NCBI GenBank assembly: GCA_016177735.1
Contig: JACOUS010000019.1
Span: 16,818 to 80,817 of the forward strand
From: Ignavibacteriales bacterium
Lineage (GTDB): Bacteria > Bacteroidota > Ignavibacteria > Ignavibacteriales > Melioribacteraceae
Length of the DNA stretch: 64,000 bases
Direction: 5' to 3'
In this document: positions 1 through 7,520 of the stretch, piece by piece
Numbering within the stretch: position 1 is the first letter of the stretch
Layout of the letters: each line of letters begins with the position of its first letter
Made by a program: the position numbers and the translations under genes
Notes under the pieces: generated by a model
Database searches by the model: none
What the model saw: only the letters and a program-made list of their open reading frames with translations
Told to the model about the DNA's origin: nothing

Positions 1-1
1 T

Positions 2-292
2 TTCAAACCGGATAACATCGAAGGAATCAAAGTCGGCGATAAAGTTTATTTCCATGTTACTAATTTGGAACAAGACTGGGATATTCCTCACGGCTTTACA
101 GTGAAAGGATTGAACAATTCCGAATTATTGATTATGCCCGGACAAACGAAATCAATTGTGTGGGAACCGAAACAAGTCGGTGTTTATCCTTTCTACTGCA
201 CCGATTTCTGTTCGGCATTGCATCAAGAAATGCAAGGCTACATCAGAGTTTCACCGGCTGGAAGCAATGTTCAAATTTCGTACAACAAATAA
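2..292 (+). CDS. nosZ: Nitrous-oxide reductase NosZ, C-terminal fragment (5' end outside the window)
   Basis: NosZ reduces N2O to N2 in the periplasm. Only about the last 96 residues are present, read in frame from base 2. They form the C-terminal cupredoxin domain and carry the CuA ligand pattern CTDFCSALHQEM (C-x3-C-x3-H-x2-M), which is diagnostic for NosZ and cytochrome oxidase subunit II. NosZ is preferred because nosL, nosD, nosF and nosY follow directly. The catalytic CuZ propeller and signal peptide lie outside the window, so clade I versus clade II cannot be decided here. The gene ends a few bases before a palindromic repeat (299-393). Confidence 0.9.
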   Translation, partial: FKPDNIEGIKVGDKVYFHVTNLEQDWDIPHGFTVKGLNNSELLIMPGQTKSIVWEPKQVGVYPFYCTDFCSALHQEMQGYIRVSPAGSNVQISYNK

Positions 293-298
293 CATGTA

Positions 299-393
299 AT
301 TCTGAGGAGCGAAGCGGCGAAGAATCTCCTGCTATAGAACGTCAAACAATTTAGTTTGGAATAGTTTTGAAGATTCTTCGCTTCGCTCAGAAT
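299..393. repeat. Inverted pair of short palindrome-type repeats between nosZ and the next gene
   Basis: Two arms face each other. The arm at 299-327 contains GAGCGAAGCG and GAAGAATCT with a few extra bases, and 371-393 is its reverse complement (AGATTCTTCG...GCTCAGAAT). An exact 23-bp copy of the second arm (reverse-complemented) lies at 36888-36910 inside a coding gene. The pair could fold into a long hairpin in the nos transcript, affecting mRNA stability or polarity. It also creates a spurious upstream in-frame ATG at 367 for the following gene. Confidence 0.75.
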
Positions 394-408
394 AATAGGA
401 CAATTGAA

Positions 409-996
409 ATGAGTAGTAGATCAAAATACTTAATGCTTGCCGCATCGTTAATTTTAGTGATTGTTTTTGTTTTCCCGATATGGAATATTGATCTCGAAGC
501 ACCGCAGTATCCCGAAGGCATCGGATTGCGTATTTGGATAAATCAGGTAACCGGTGAAAAAGAATTCGATCTCAGAAATCTCAACGGACTTAATCATTAT
601 ATCGGCATGAAAGAGATTGTACCGGATGCGATTCCCGAATTGAAATTTATGCCTTTCATACTTGCTTTCTTTATCGGAACCGGTATAATCTTCTCTTTCA
701 CAAAAAATAGAAAATTTATCTTTGTTTGGATTGTGCTTCTATTAATTGTTATGTCTGTCGGCTTGTATGATTTTTACATGTGGGGATATAACTTTGGACA
801 CGATTTGAATCCGCACGCACCAATCAAAGTGCCGGGCATGAGTTATCAACCGCCTTTACTCGGCACAAAAAAATTATTAAATATTACTGCTACTTCACTT
901 CCCGGAATTGGAAGCATTTTGATTTTTATTTCAGTTACACTTGCTGCTTTATCTTTATTTGTAGATAAGAAAAAGAGGGTCGGCGCAAATGTTTAA
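409..996 (+). CDS. Multi-span membrane protein of the nos operon
   Basis: A 195-residue protein with an N-terminal membrane segment (LMLAASLILVIVFVFPIW), two central hydrophobic segments around residues 85-125 and one near the C-terminus. An extracytoplasmic stretch contains several Trp, Tyr and His residues (YDFYMWGYNFGHDLNPHAP). Genes of this type commonly sit between nosZ and nosL in Bacteroidota nos clusters, presumably in reductase maturation or electron supply; I do not recognise a defined family. The start at 409 (preceded by AGGA) is chosen because an in-frame ATG at 367 lies in the palindromic repeat. The 3' end overlaps nosL by 8 bp, indicating translational coupling. Confidence 0.7.
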   Translation: MSSRSKYLMLAASLILVIVFVFPIWNIDLEAPQYPEGIGLRIWINQVTGEKEFDLRNLNGLNHYIGMKEIVPDAIPELKFMPFILAFFIGTGIIFSFTKNRKFIFVWIVLLLIVMSVGLYDFYMWGYNFGHDLNPHAPIKVPGMSYQPPLLGTKKLLNITATSLPGIGSILIFISVTLAALSLFVDKKKRVGANV

Positions 997-1447
997 AAAC
1001 AATTTCATCGTAAAAATATTTTTGATACTAATTGCGTCGTTCGTTGCCGTATCGTGTCAATCAAATCCCGAACCGATTGCTTACGGCGAGGACAGCTGCG
1101 ATAACTGCAGGATGACAATCTCCGATCCAAAATACGGCGCGGAACTTATTTCCGATAAAGGAAAGATTTTCAAATTCGATTCGATTGAATGCCTCGCCGC
1201 ATATTCAATGATTATCGATCAAAAGACAATCGCTTCGATGTGGGCTACAGATTTTTCGAATAAAGAAAATTTTATCAACACAGACGATGCTCTTTTTTTG
1301 AGGAGCGAAAATTTGAGAAGCCCGATGGGATTAAATCTTAGCGCGTATCAAAACCTAAATAGTTTGTACAAGGTGAAAAATGAATTTGGCGGAACAAATT
1401 TAAGATGGGAAGAAATATTGAACTATGTTAAATCGGAATGGAAATAA
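989..1447 (+). CDS. nosL: NosL copper-chaperone lipoprotein
   Basis: NosL is an outer-membrane or periplasm-facing lipoprotein that delivers Cu(I) for the CuZ centre of NosZ. The 152-residue product has a lipoprotein signal ending in FVAVSC (lipobox Cys near residue 23) and the NosL metal-binding pattern CDNCRM around residue 40, followed by the family feature FDSIECLAAY. It overlaps the preceding membrane-protein gene by 8 bp and contains the in-frame ATG (1425) used for the nosD frame. It is of normal family length. The position between nosZ and nosDFY supports the assignment. Confidence 0.92.
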   Translation: MFKNNFIVKIFLILIASFVAVSCQSNPEPIAYGEDSCDNCRMTISDPKYGAELISDKGKIFKFDSIECLAAYSMIIDQKTIASMWATDFSNKENFINTDDALFLRSENLRSPMGLNLSAYQNLNSLYKVKNEFGGTNLRWEEILNYVKSEWK

Positions 1448-2771
1448 TAGCCCCTTCTATCTCCCCCAAAGGGGGAGTAAAAAGGACTTTTCAATAATCC
1501 TATCCAACTTCTCCGAAAAGGATTCATGTAGAGCGGTTGTTTTCCTCTTTATTTGGTTTTTCAATTTTTATTTTCTTTCCGAAACTTTATCCGCAAAAAA
1601 CATTCATGTTGGTGCGCACCAAAAAATTAGAACAATTCAATCCGCACTAAAAATTATTTCCAACGGCGATTCGGTAATTGTTGAAGAAGGAACTTACAAA
1701 GAGAAATCTCTGCTGATTGATAAATCAATAATTCTTATCGGAAAGAACTCGCCGGTCCTTTCCGGTGAGAACAAATACGAGATAATGAAAATCAAAGCAG
1801 ATAATGTTGTTGTGAAGGGATTTATTTTCAAAGATACCGGGCTAAATTTTATTTTCGACAACGCCGCGATAAAATTGGACAGTGTTACCAACTGCACTAT
1901 TGAAAAAAATATTTTCGTCAATAATTTTTTCGGAATTTATTTATCGAGATCGAGCCGCTGTAAAATTATCGGCAACGAACTTTCGGCATCGCAAACGAAA
2001 GAAACATATTCCGGCAACGGAATTCATTTGTGGCAATGCAGAGAGATGATTATTCAGAAAAATAAAATTGAAGGTCACCGCGACGGAATTTATTTTGAAT
2101 TCGTGAAAGCAAGTACAATAGAAGAAAATAAAAGCGAGAACAATTTGCGTTACGGTTTGCATTTTATGTTTTCCGATAGCTGCAAATATTCCGGCAATTT
2201 TTTCAAAAAGAACGGAGCCGGCGTTGCAGTTATGTTCACGCGGAATGTCGATATGCACAACAATCGTTTCGAATACAATTGGGGCGGCGCGGCTTACGGA
2301 CTTCTGCTGAAAGATATTTCCGACAGTAGAATTTTTGAAAATGATTTTGTTAAGAATTCTTGCGCTATCTATTATGAAGGATGCAGCAGAGTAACTACCC
2401 ATAATAATAATTTAACGGAAAACGGTACTGCAATCCGATTGATGGCAAACTCGATGGATAACAGTTTTTCATACAACAATTTCATCGGTAATTCTTTTGA
2501 TGTCACAACCAACAGCACTCGAAATTATAATTCTTTTGAAAACAATTATTGGTCGGAATACAAGGGATACGATCTCAACAAAGACGGCATCGGCGATATT
2601 CCGCATCGTCCCGTAAAACTATTTTCAATAATTATCGAACGAAACCGACCATCGCTTATTCTTATTAGAAGTTTATTTGTAGAATTATTAAACGCCGCCG
2701 AAAACATTTTCCCTTCGCTCACACCGCAGACATTAATCGACAGCAAACCGCAGATGAAAAGGTATTTATGA
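1425..2771 (+). CDS. nosD: NosD, periplasmic beta-helix protein of NosZ maturation (start uncertain)
   Basis: NosD is a periplasmic right-handed beta-helix protein that works with the NosFY ABC transporter to assemble the CuZ site of NosZ. The mature part starts around residue 58 (AKNIHVG) and shows repeated short beta-helix turns (I-x-N-x-F/I patterns such as NNRFEYN, NIFVNNFFG), as in NosD/CASH-domain proteins. A hydrophobic signal segment (VVFLFIWFFNFYFLSE) precedes it. The first 35 or so residues read through a palindromic repeat (1461-1477), and the only upstream in-frame ATG is inside nosL, so the true start is unclear; a non-ATG start after the repeat is possible. Overlaps nosF by 4 bp. 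Confidence 0.85.
   Translation: MLNRNGNNSPFYLPQRGSKKDFSIILSNFSEKDSCRAVVFLFIWFFNFYFLSETLSAKNIHVGAHQKIRTIQSALKIISNGDSVIVEEGTYKEKSLLIDKSIILIGKNSPVLSGENKYEIMKIKADNVVVKGFIFKDTGLNFIFDNAAIKLDSVTNCTIEKNIFVNNFFGIYLSRSSRCKIIGNELSASQTKETYSGNGIHLWQCREMIIQKNKIEGHRDGIYFEFVKASTIEENKSENNLRYGLHFMFSDSCKYSGNFFKKNGAGVAVMFTRNVDMHNNRFEYNWGGAAYGLLLKDISDSRIFENDFVKNSCAIYYEGCSRVTTHNNNLTENGTAIRLMANSMDNSFSYNNFIGNSFDVTTNSTRNYNSFENNYWSEYKGYDLNKDGIGDIPHRPVKLFSIIIERNRPSLILIRSLFVELLNAAENIFPSLTPQTLIDSKPQMKRYL
1449..1484. repeat. Palindromic repeat CTCCCCC-AAA-GGGGGAG at the nosL-nosD junction
   Basis: Perfect 7-bp inverted repeat (1461-1467 and 1471-1477) with a 3-base loop, preceded by AGCCCC and followed by AAAAAGGACTTTT. 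A similar AGCCCC...GGACTTTT arrangement surrounds the hairpin at 58484-58532, so the two may be one family. Here it lies in the 5' part of the nosD reading frame. Confidence 0.65.
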
Positions 2772-3490
2772 TAACGATAGAAAATCTCTATAAAAAATTC
2801 GGCACTATTGAAGCACTTAAAAATATTTCTGCAGAAATATCAAAAGGTTCTATTACTTATTTGGTAGGACCAAATGCTTCCGGCAAAACAACACTAATAA
2901 AATCTATTCTCGGACTTGTAAAACCAACGAGCGGAAATATTCTGATTGACAAGGAAAAACTTAACGGTAATTTCAGCTACAGAGAAAAAATCGGGTACAT
3001 GCCGCAGATTGCAAGCTTCCCGGAAAATTTAACCGTGGAAGAAATTTTCAGTATGATCAAAAATCTGCGCGCGAATACAAAAATATATGATGAAGAATTG
3101 ATCGAGAAATTTTATTTGAAAAAAGAATTTAAGAAACGGCTGAAAAATTTATCGGGCGGAACCCGCCAAAAAGTAAATGCATGCATTGCATTTTTATTCG
3201 ACCCGGAAATTTTGATTCTCGATGAACCGACTGCCGGATTGGATCCCGTATCGAGCAGCATTTTAAAAGACAAAATCATTCACGAAAATACGTGCGGCAA
3301 AACAATAATTTTTACTTCACACATTCTGAGCGAACTCGAAGAACTTGCCGAGCAAGTAGTTTTTCTTCTCGAAGGACAAATCCGGTTCAACGGCACAATT
3401 AGTAACCTGATCAGTTCAACCGAAAAACAAAATCTTGAGCGCGCAATTGCTTCTATAATGAACGGAAACAACGATGAGCATTCTTCTTAA
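2768..3490 (+). CDS. nosF: NosF, ABC transporter ATPase of NosZ maturation
   Basis: Cytoplasmic ATPase that powers NosY and, with NosD, supplies the sulfur species needed for CuZ assembly. The 240-residue protein has Walker A GPNASGKTT (around residue 36), the ABC signature LSGGTRQK, Walker B LILDEPTAGLDP and a switch histidine in FTSHILSELEE. It overlaps nosD by 4 bp (ATGA) and nosY by 17 bp, so the three are almost certainly co-translated. Length is normal for the family. Confidence 0.92.
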   Translation: MITIENLYKKFGTIEALKNISAEISKGSITYLVGPNASGKTTLIKSILGLVKPTSGNILIDKEKLNGNFSYREKIGYMPQIASFPENLTVEEIFSMIKNLRANTKIYDEELIEKFYLKKEFKKRLKNLSGGTRQKVNACIAFLFDPEILILDEPTAGLDPVSSSILKDKIIHENTCGKTIIFTSHILSELEELAEQVVFLLEGQIRFNGTISNLISSTEKQNLERAIASIMNGNNDEHSS

Positions 3491-4265
3491 AATAATTCGT
3501 TATCAGTTTCATGATATATCACGAAGCAAGTGGATTATAATTTACACTTCCTTCTTCTTTCTTGTTACTTACGGTTTAATCTCCTTCTCAAACGACACCT
3601 CCAAAGTAATAATTAGTCTGCTTAACGTTACACTTATTATAATTCCGCTTGTATCAATTATTTTCGGAACAATCTATTTATATAACAACAAAGACTATAT
3701 TATTCTTATTCTCTCACAGCCGATTAAAAGAAATGTTTTATACCTCGGTTTATATTTCGGGTTAACAATTCCGCTTGCACTCAGTTTTCTTCTCGGCGTT
3801 GGCGTGCCGATACTTTTATTCAGCAGAGATTTAAAAGAAAATTTTGAAGTGCTCGTTTTTCTTTTCACAGCCGGAATTTTTCAGACATTTATTTTTGTAT
3901 CAATCTCATTTTTGATTGCGACACTCAACGAAAACAAAATTCTCGGACTCGGTCTTTCAATTTTCTGCTGGCTCTTCTTTTCGGTTTTGTATGACGGCTT
4001 GCTGCTTCTGGTAATAAATTTATGTCAGGATTATCCGCTCGAAAAAATTCTAATCGGTTTTACAATCCTCAATCCGGTTGATCTCGCACGAATTTTTGTA
4101 ACATTAAAATTAGATGTAGCGGCGTTGATGGGTTATACCGGCGCGGTCTTTCAAAAATTCTTCAACGGGAATTTGGGAAATTTTATTTCACTACTCAGTC
4201 TCCTCGTTTGGTTGGTTATTCCGCTTTTATTGGGAATCAGAAAGTTTTTCAAAAAAGATTTCTAA
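3474..4265 (+). CDS. nosY: NosY, ABC transporter membrane subunit
   Basis: A 263-residue protein with about six membrane segments (for example IYTSFFFLVTYGLISF near the N-terminus and LLSLLVWLVIPLLLGI at the C-terminus), of the ABC-2 permease type. With NosF and NosD it forms the complex needed for maturation of periplasmic NosZ. The start at 3474 overlaps nosF by 17 bp. It is the last gene of the visible nos operon; about 95 bp separate it from the ferredoxin gene and no terminator is evident between them. Confidence 0.88.
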   Translation: MSILLKIIRYQFHDISRSKWIIIYTSFFFLVTYGLISFSNDTSKVIISLLNVTLIIIPLVSIIFGTIYLYNNKDYIILILSQPIKRNVLYLGLYFGLTIPLALSFLLGVGVPILLFSRDLKENFEVLVFLFTAGIFQTFIFVSISFLIATLNENKILGLGLSIFCWLFFSVLYDGLLLLVINLCQDYPLEKILIGFTILNPVDLARIFVTLKLDVAALMGYTGAVFQKFFNGNLGNFISLLSLLVWLVIPLLLGIRKFFKKDF

Positions 4266-4321
4266 CATTTTCTCTTTTTAGTACCCGCACCTCTTGATTT
4301 AAGGAAAACGAATAGGTAAGT

Positions 4322-4354
4322 TTTAATCGGATTTTTAATTCTGTTTATAAAATG
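4322..4354 (+). promoter_or_regulatory. Candidate operator upstream of the ferredoxin/HAO-like unit
   Basis: AATCGGA at 4325-4331, ATTCT at 4338-4342 and TTTATAAAAT at 4344-4353 recur in the same order and nearly the same spacing at 6673-6700 upstream of the RIC operon. The element ends only 8 bases before the ATG at 4362, so it may overlap the transcription start. A repressor site for the Rrf2 protein encoded at 10680-11111 is inferred, not shown. Confidence 0.4.
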
Positions 4355-4361
4355 GGGAATC

Positions 4362-5198
4362 ATGATTAGAAAAATTATTCGTATTGATGAAGAAAGATGC
4401 GATGGATGCGGAGTATGCGTGCCGGCTTGTGCGGAAGGTGCGCTGCAAATTATTGATGGTAAAGCAAGATTAATCAGCGATTTATTTTGTGACGGACTTG
4501 GTGCTTGTATCGGCGAGTGTCCGCAAGCTGCAATTACAATTGAAGAGCGCGAAGCAGAACCGTACAACGAAAGAAAAGTTATGGAATATATTGTACGCGG
4601 CGGAAGAAATGTAATCACTGCTCACTTGAAACATTTGAAAGATCACGGTGAGATGGAATATTACAATCAAGCGCTTGCTTATCTCGATTCTATCGGGCTG
4701 GAAATTGAACTTGAAGAAGAATTGATTCAACATTCCCACTGCGGCTGCCCCGGTTCTGCAGAGAGGGAAATAAAAAGAGATTCAACCGAAAAGAATTCTT
4801 CAACAAGAGTTGAATCCGAGCTGCGCCAGTGGCCAATACAACTCCATCTTGTTTCACCGCAAGCCGCATATTATAAAAATGCCGATCTGCTTCTAACTGC
4901 AGATTGTGTTGGATTCGCTAGTGCAAATTTTCATTCTGATTTTTTGAAAGGTAAAAGTATTGCCATCGCATGCCCAAAGCTCGATTCCAACAAACAAGTG
5001 TATTTAAATAAATTGATCTCGATGATTAACGATGCAAAAATAAATTCGATTACTGTTTTGGTAATGGAAGTTCCGTGCTGCGGCGGACTTGTTCAACTTG
5101 CAATGCAAGCGGTTGAATTTGCCGAACGTGAAATTCCGATTAACGCTGTTGTTATCGGAATTGACGGAACAGTGTTAAGTAATCAACACCTCTCATAA
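4362..5198 (+). CDS. Ferredoxin-like protein with two [4Fe-4S] motifs and a C-terminal Cys-rich domain
   Basis: A 278-residue cytoplasmic iron-sulfur protein. The N-terminal 65 residues hold two clusters: CDGCGVCVPAC, and a variant motif CDGLGACIGECPQ. A middle helical part follows, and the C-terminal domain (about residues 150-278) has conserved cysteines (HCGCPGS, LLTADCVGFA, IACPKLD, VPCCGGL). Proteins of this layout are usually annotated only as 4Fe-4S ferredoxins in anaerobes; a redox-carrier or regulatory role is likely but the reaction is unknown. It lies 17 bp upstream of the octaheme cytochrome gene and probably shares its transcript, suggesting electron transfer linked to nitrogen-oxide reduction. 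Confidence 0.75.
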   Translation: MIRKIIRIDEERCDGCGVCVPACAEGALQIIDGKARLISDLFCDGLGACIGECPQAAITIEEREAEPYNERKVMEYIVRGGRNVITAHLKHLKDHGEMEYYNQALAYLDSIGLEIELEEELIQHSHCGCPGSAEREIKRDSTEKNSSTRVESELRQWPIQLHLVSPQAAYYKNADLLLTADCVGFASANFHSDFLKGKSIAIACPKLDSNKQVYLNKLISMINDAKINSITVLVMEVPCCGGLVQLAMQAVEFAEREIPINAVVIGIDGTVLSNQHLS

Positions 5199-5215
5199 AT
5201 ATAATGGAGATCAGT

Positions 5216-6451
5216 ATGTTCAAGAAGATCTTTTTTGTTATTTCTATTTTATCATTTGCGGGTACTATTTATGCGCAGAACTGTATTGAATGCCACAGCA
5301 AAGCTACGCCGCAAATTGTTTCAGACTGGAAGACAAGTAAACACTCACAAAACGATGTTGACTGCACAGTTTGTCACGGAGACGATCACAAATCGGAAGC
5401 GGATGTTGCAAAAGTTAAACTTCCAACTCCGGAGACTTGCTCTACTTGTCATGAAACGCAAGTAACACAATTCAAAAAAGGAAAGCACTCTGCAAGCTGG
5501 GCGGCAATGAATGCAATGCCCACAACACACGCACTACCGGTAGCACTGACACAAGGAATGAAGGGCTGCGGCGGATGCCACAAAGTTGGCTTGAAGAGTG
5601 AAGAAGAAATTAAAAAATTGAAAGCCGATGGTTCGATGTTCGGTCATGCTTCATGCGATGCGTGCCATACACGCCACACATTCAGAAAAGTTGAAGCGCA
5701 GCAGCCGCAAGCTTGCCAAACTTGTCATCAAGGTTTCGATCACCCGCAGTGGGAAATGTACTCGGGTTCAAAACACGGCGTACGTTATATGTTAAAACAA
5801 ACCGGGGTGCTGCCGGCAAATACTGCCGCACCAACTTGCCAAACTTGTCACATGCCCGAAGGAAATCACGAAGTAAGAACAGCGTGGGGATTTTTAGCAG
5901 TTCGTCTTCCCATGCCTGAAGACAAACAATGGGCTGACGACAGAGTAACTGTTCTGCAAGGATTGGGAGTTCTAGATCCCGAAGGCAAACCGACAAAACT
6001 TGTTGATGTTGTTAAAGCCGCCGATGTTGCAAGATTATCTCAAGAAGATTGGCAGCGTGAAAGAGATAAGATGATAAAAGTATGCAGTGACTGTCATTCC
6101 GAAAACTATGTTAAAGCAGAATTGCAAAAAGGCGACGACCTGATTAGAGAAGCCGATCATTTAATGGCTGAAGCAATTAAAGTTGTAGCCGGATTGTACA
6201 AAGATAAAATTATTCCGAAGCCGGCAGCATATCCGTTCGACTATCCGCTTCTTCTAACTTTCCACGATGCACCAACAGCCGTTGAACAAAAATTGTTTGT
6301 GATGTTCCTTGAACACAGAATGAGAACATTTCAGGGAGCGTTCCACAACAATCCCGATTATTCTTTGTGGTACGGCTGGAGCGAAATGAAACGCGATCTT
6401 CAGGAAATAAAAGAGAAAGCCGAAGAGATGCGTGCACTCGCATCAAAATAA
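5216..6451 (+). CDS. Octaheme c-type cytochrome of the hydroxylamine oxidoreductase family
   Basis: A secreted multiheme cytochrome of 411 residues: signal peptide ending at IYA-Q, then eight CxxCH haem sites in order (CIECH, CTVCH, CSTCH, CGGCH, CDACH, CQTCH, CQTCH, CSDCH). The features YSGSKHGVRY, CHMPEG and FHNNPDYSLWYGW are typical of HAO-like octahemes. In anaerobes such proteins are thought to reduce nitrite or NO to hydroxylamine or ammonia, or to detoxify hydroxylamine; whether the haem-linking Tyr of true HAO is present needs an alignment. The start at 5216 is preferred over 5204 because it has a GGAG ribosome-binding site. A strong terminator follows. Confidence 0.85.
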   Translation: MFKKIFFVISILSFAGTIYAQNCIECHSKATPQIVSDWKTSKHSQNDVDCTVCHGDDHKSEADVAKVKLPTPETCSTCHETQVTQFKKGKHSASWAAMNAMPTTHALPVALTQGMKGCGGCHKVGLKSEEEIKKLKADGSMFGHASCDACHTRHTFRKVEAQQPQACQTCHQGFDHPQWEMYSGSKHGVRYMLKQTGVLPANTAAPTCQTCHMPEGNHEVRTAWGFLAVRLPMPEDKQWADDRVTVLQGLGVLDPEGKPTKLVDVVKAADVARLSQEDWQRERDKMIKVCSDCHSENYVKAELQKGDDLIREADHLMAEAIKVVAGLYKDKIIPKPAAYPFDYPLLLTFHDAPTAVEQKLFVMFLEHRMRTFQGAFHNNPDYSLWYGWSEMKRDLQEIKEKAEEMRALASK

Positions 6452-6472
6452 TTTCTCTATTTACTTTTTTAC

Positions 6473-6504
6473 AAAAGCCGGGAAATCACACCCGGCTTTT
6501 TTTT
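6473..6504 (+). terminator. Rho-independent terminator after the HAO-like gene
   Basis: Perfect 10-bp stem AAAAGCCGGG / CCCGGCTTTT with an 8-base loop, followed by TTTT. It ends the ferredoxin-cytochrome transcript and separates it from the RIC operon. Confidence 0.9.
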
Positions 6505-6521
6505 ATGGCAATTCAATATCC

Positions 6522-6577
6522 TTAAATCGGACATGCTCATTTTTTTACTTGACAGCAAAGAAGACATAATGTATTTT
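6522..6577 (+). promoter_or_regulatory. sigma70-like promoter of the RIC operon with an adjacent repeat element
   Basis: TTGACA at 6549-6554 and TATTTT at 6572-6577 are separated by 17 bp, a near-ideal promoter facing the RIC gene. Fifteen bases upstream of the -35 lies TTAAATCGGACAT (6522-6534), exactly repeated at 6670-6682. The predicted leader is about 175 nt. The repeats are candidate operators for a nitrosative-stress regulator. Confidence 0.6.
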
Positions 6578-6669
6578 ATAATCAGAAATATTTATCTGTT
6601 TATAAATTTGATGATGATGTTAAAAATATTTTATAAGTGAGAGACCACAAAAAAAATATTTTTTTGGAA

Positions 6670-6700
6670 TTAAATCGGACATTACATTCTTTTATAAAAT
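6670..6700 (+). promoter_or_regulatory. Second copy of the AATCGGACAT element upstream of the RIC gene
   Basis: TTAAATCGGACAT at 6670-6682 repeats 6522-6534 exactly, 148 bp downstream. It is followed by ATTCT and TTTATAAAAT in the same layout as 4325-4353 upstream of the ferredoxin gene. It may be an operator in the leader or belong to a second promoter using TTATAAAAT as its -10. Confidence 0.45.
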
Positions 6701-6758
6701 TGTGTGTTTCGTTTTCTTACGAAGTAATATTATTCTATTAAAACAGTGAGGTGATAAC

Positions 6759-7520
6759 ATGAACATAAATACAAACAACCCGCCCGCAGATAATTTTGAG
6801 AAGATGATAATTAAAGATATCGTTCTGCAAAATTTCAAGGCGGCGGAGGTAATGGAAAAATACGGAATTGATTTCTGCTGTAAAGGCAAACGCCCGCTTA
6901 ACGAAGCAATTGCTGAAAAAAACATAAACGGCGAAAAATTTTTGAAGGAACTCGAAAAATCATTTCAAAAAAATTCAGGGGAAGAAGAGCGGTTTGAAAC
7001 ATGGGACTTGCATTTTCTTTCGCAATACATTGTGAACAATCATCACGCTTACATTAAAGAGAAAGTACCGGTAATCATTGCGCATCTCGAAAAAATAAAT
7101 AATGTGCACGGCGCAAAGTATAATTTCCTTCAAAACGTTTTGGCTGAGTTCGAAGCACTTGCCAGCGAACTGCTAAATCACATGGCAAAAGAAGAACGGA
7201 TATTATTTCCGATCATAAAATATTTGGTTGACTCAAAAAAGTTTAACGAGAGACCGCGCACAGAAGGATACGGCGCAATTAAACATCCTATTATGAAAAT
7301 GGAAAGCGAGCACGACACCGCCGGAAGAGCCGCAGAAAAAATCAGAACATTAACAAATAATTACAAACTCCCGGCAGATGCATGTACAACTTTCCGGGTA
7401 ACATATCAGGAGCTCGAAGAGTTTGAAAAAGATCTTCACAAACATGTACATCTTGAAAACAACATACTATTTCCAAAATCCATTTTACTCGAAGAAGAAT
7501 TATTAACAAGGAAAAAATAA
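6759..7520 (+). CDS. ric: RIC/ScdA-type di-iron protein for repair of nitrosative iron-sulfur damage
   Basis: RIC (YtfE/ScdA) proteins are cytoplasmic di-iron proteins that help rebuild iron-sulfur clusters damaged by NO or peroxide. This 253-residue protein has the N-terminal ScdA domain (EKYGIDFCCKGKRPLNEA, residues 30-47) and then a hemerythrin-like four-helix domain with His and Glu ligands (NNHHAYIKEKVP, HMAKEERILFP, ESEHDTAGR, HKHVHLENNILFP). It starts a four-gene operon: its TAA overlaps the next ATG (TAATG). An Rrf2-type regulator is encoded 3 kb downstream. Length and both domains are normal for the family. Confidence 0.9.
   Translation: MNINTNNPPADNFEKMIIKDIVLQNFKAAEVMEKYGIDFCCKGKRPLNEAIAEKNINGEKFLKELEKSFQKNSGEEERFETWDLHFLSQYIVNNHHAYIKEKVPVIIAHLEKINNVHGAKYNFLQNVLAEFEALASELLNHMAKEERILFPIIKYLVDSKKFNERPRTEGYGAIKHPIMKMESEHDTAGRAAEKIRTLTNNYKLPADACTTFRVTYQELEEFEKDLHKHVHLENNILFPKSILLEEELLTRKK

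Noticed and set aside
367..408. Upstream in-frame ATG of the nos membrane-protein gene
   Set aside because: The extra residues are encoded by the palindromic repeat at 371-393; the ATG at 409 with AGGA before it fits the family-like N-terminal membrane segment.
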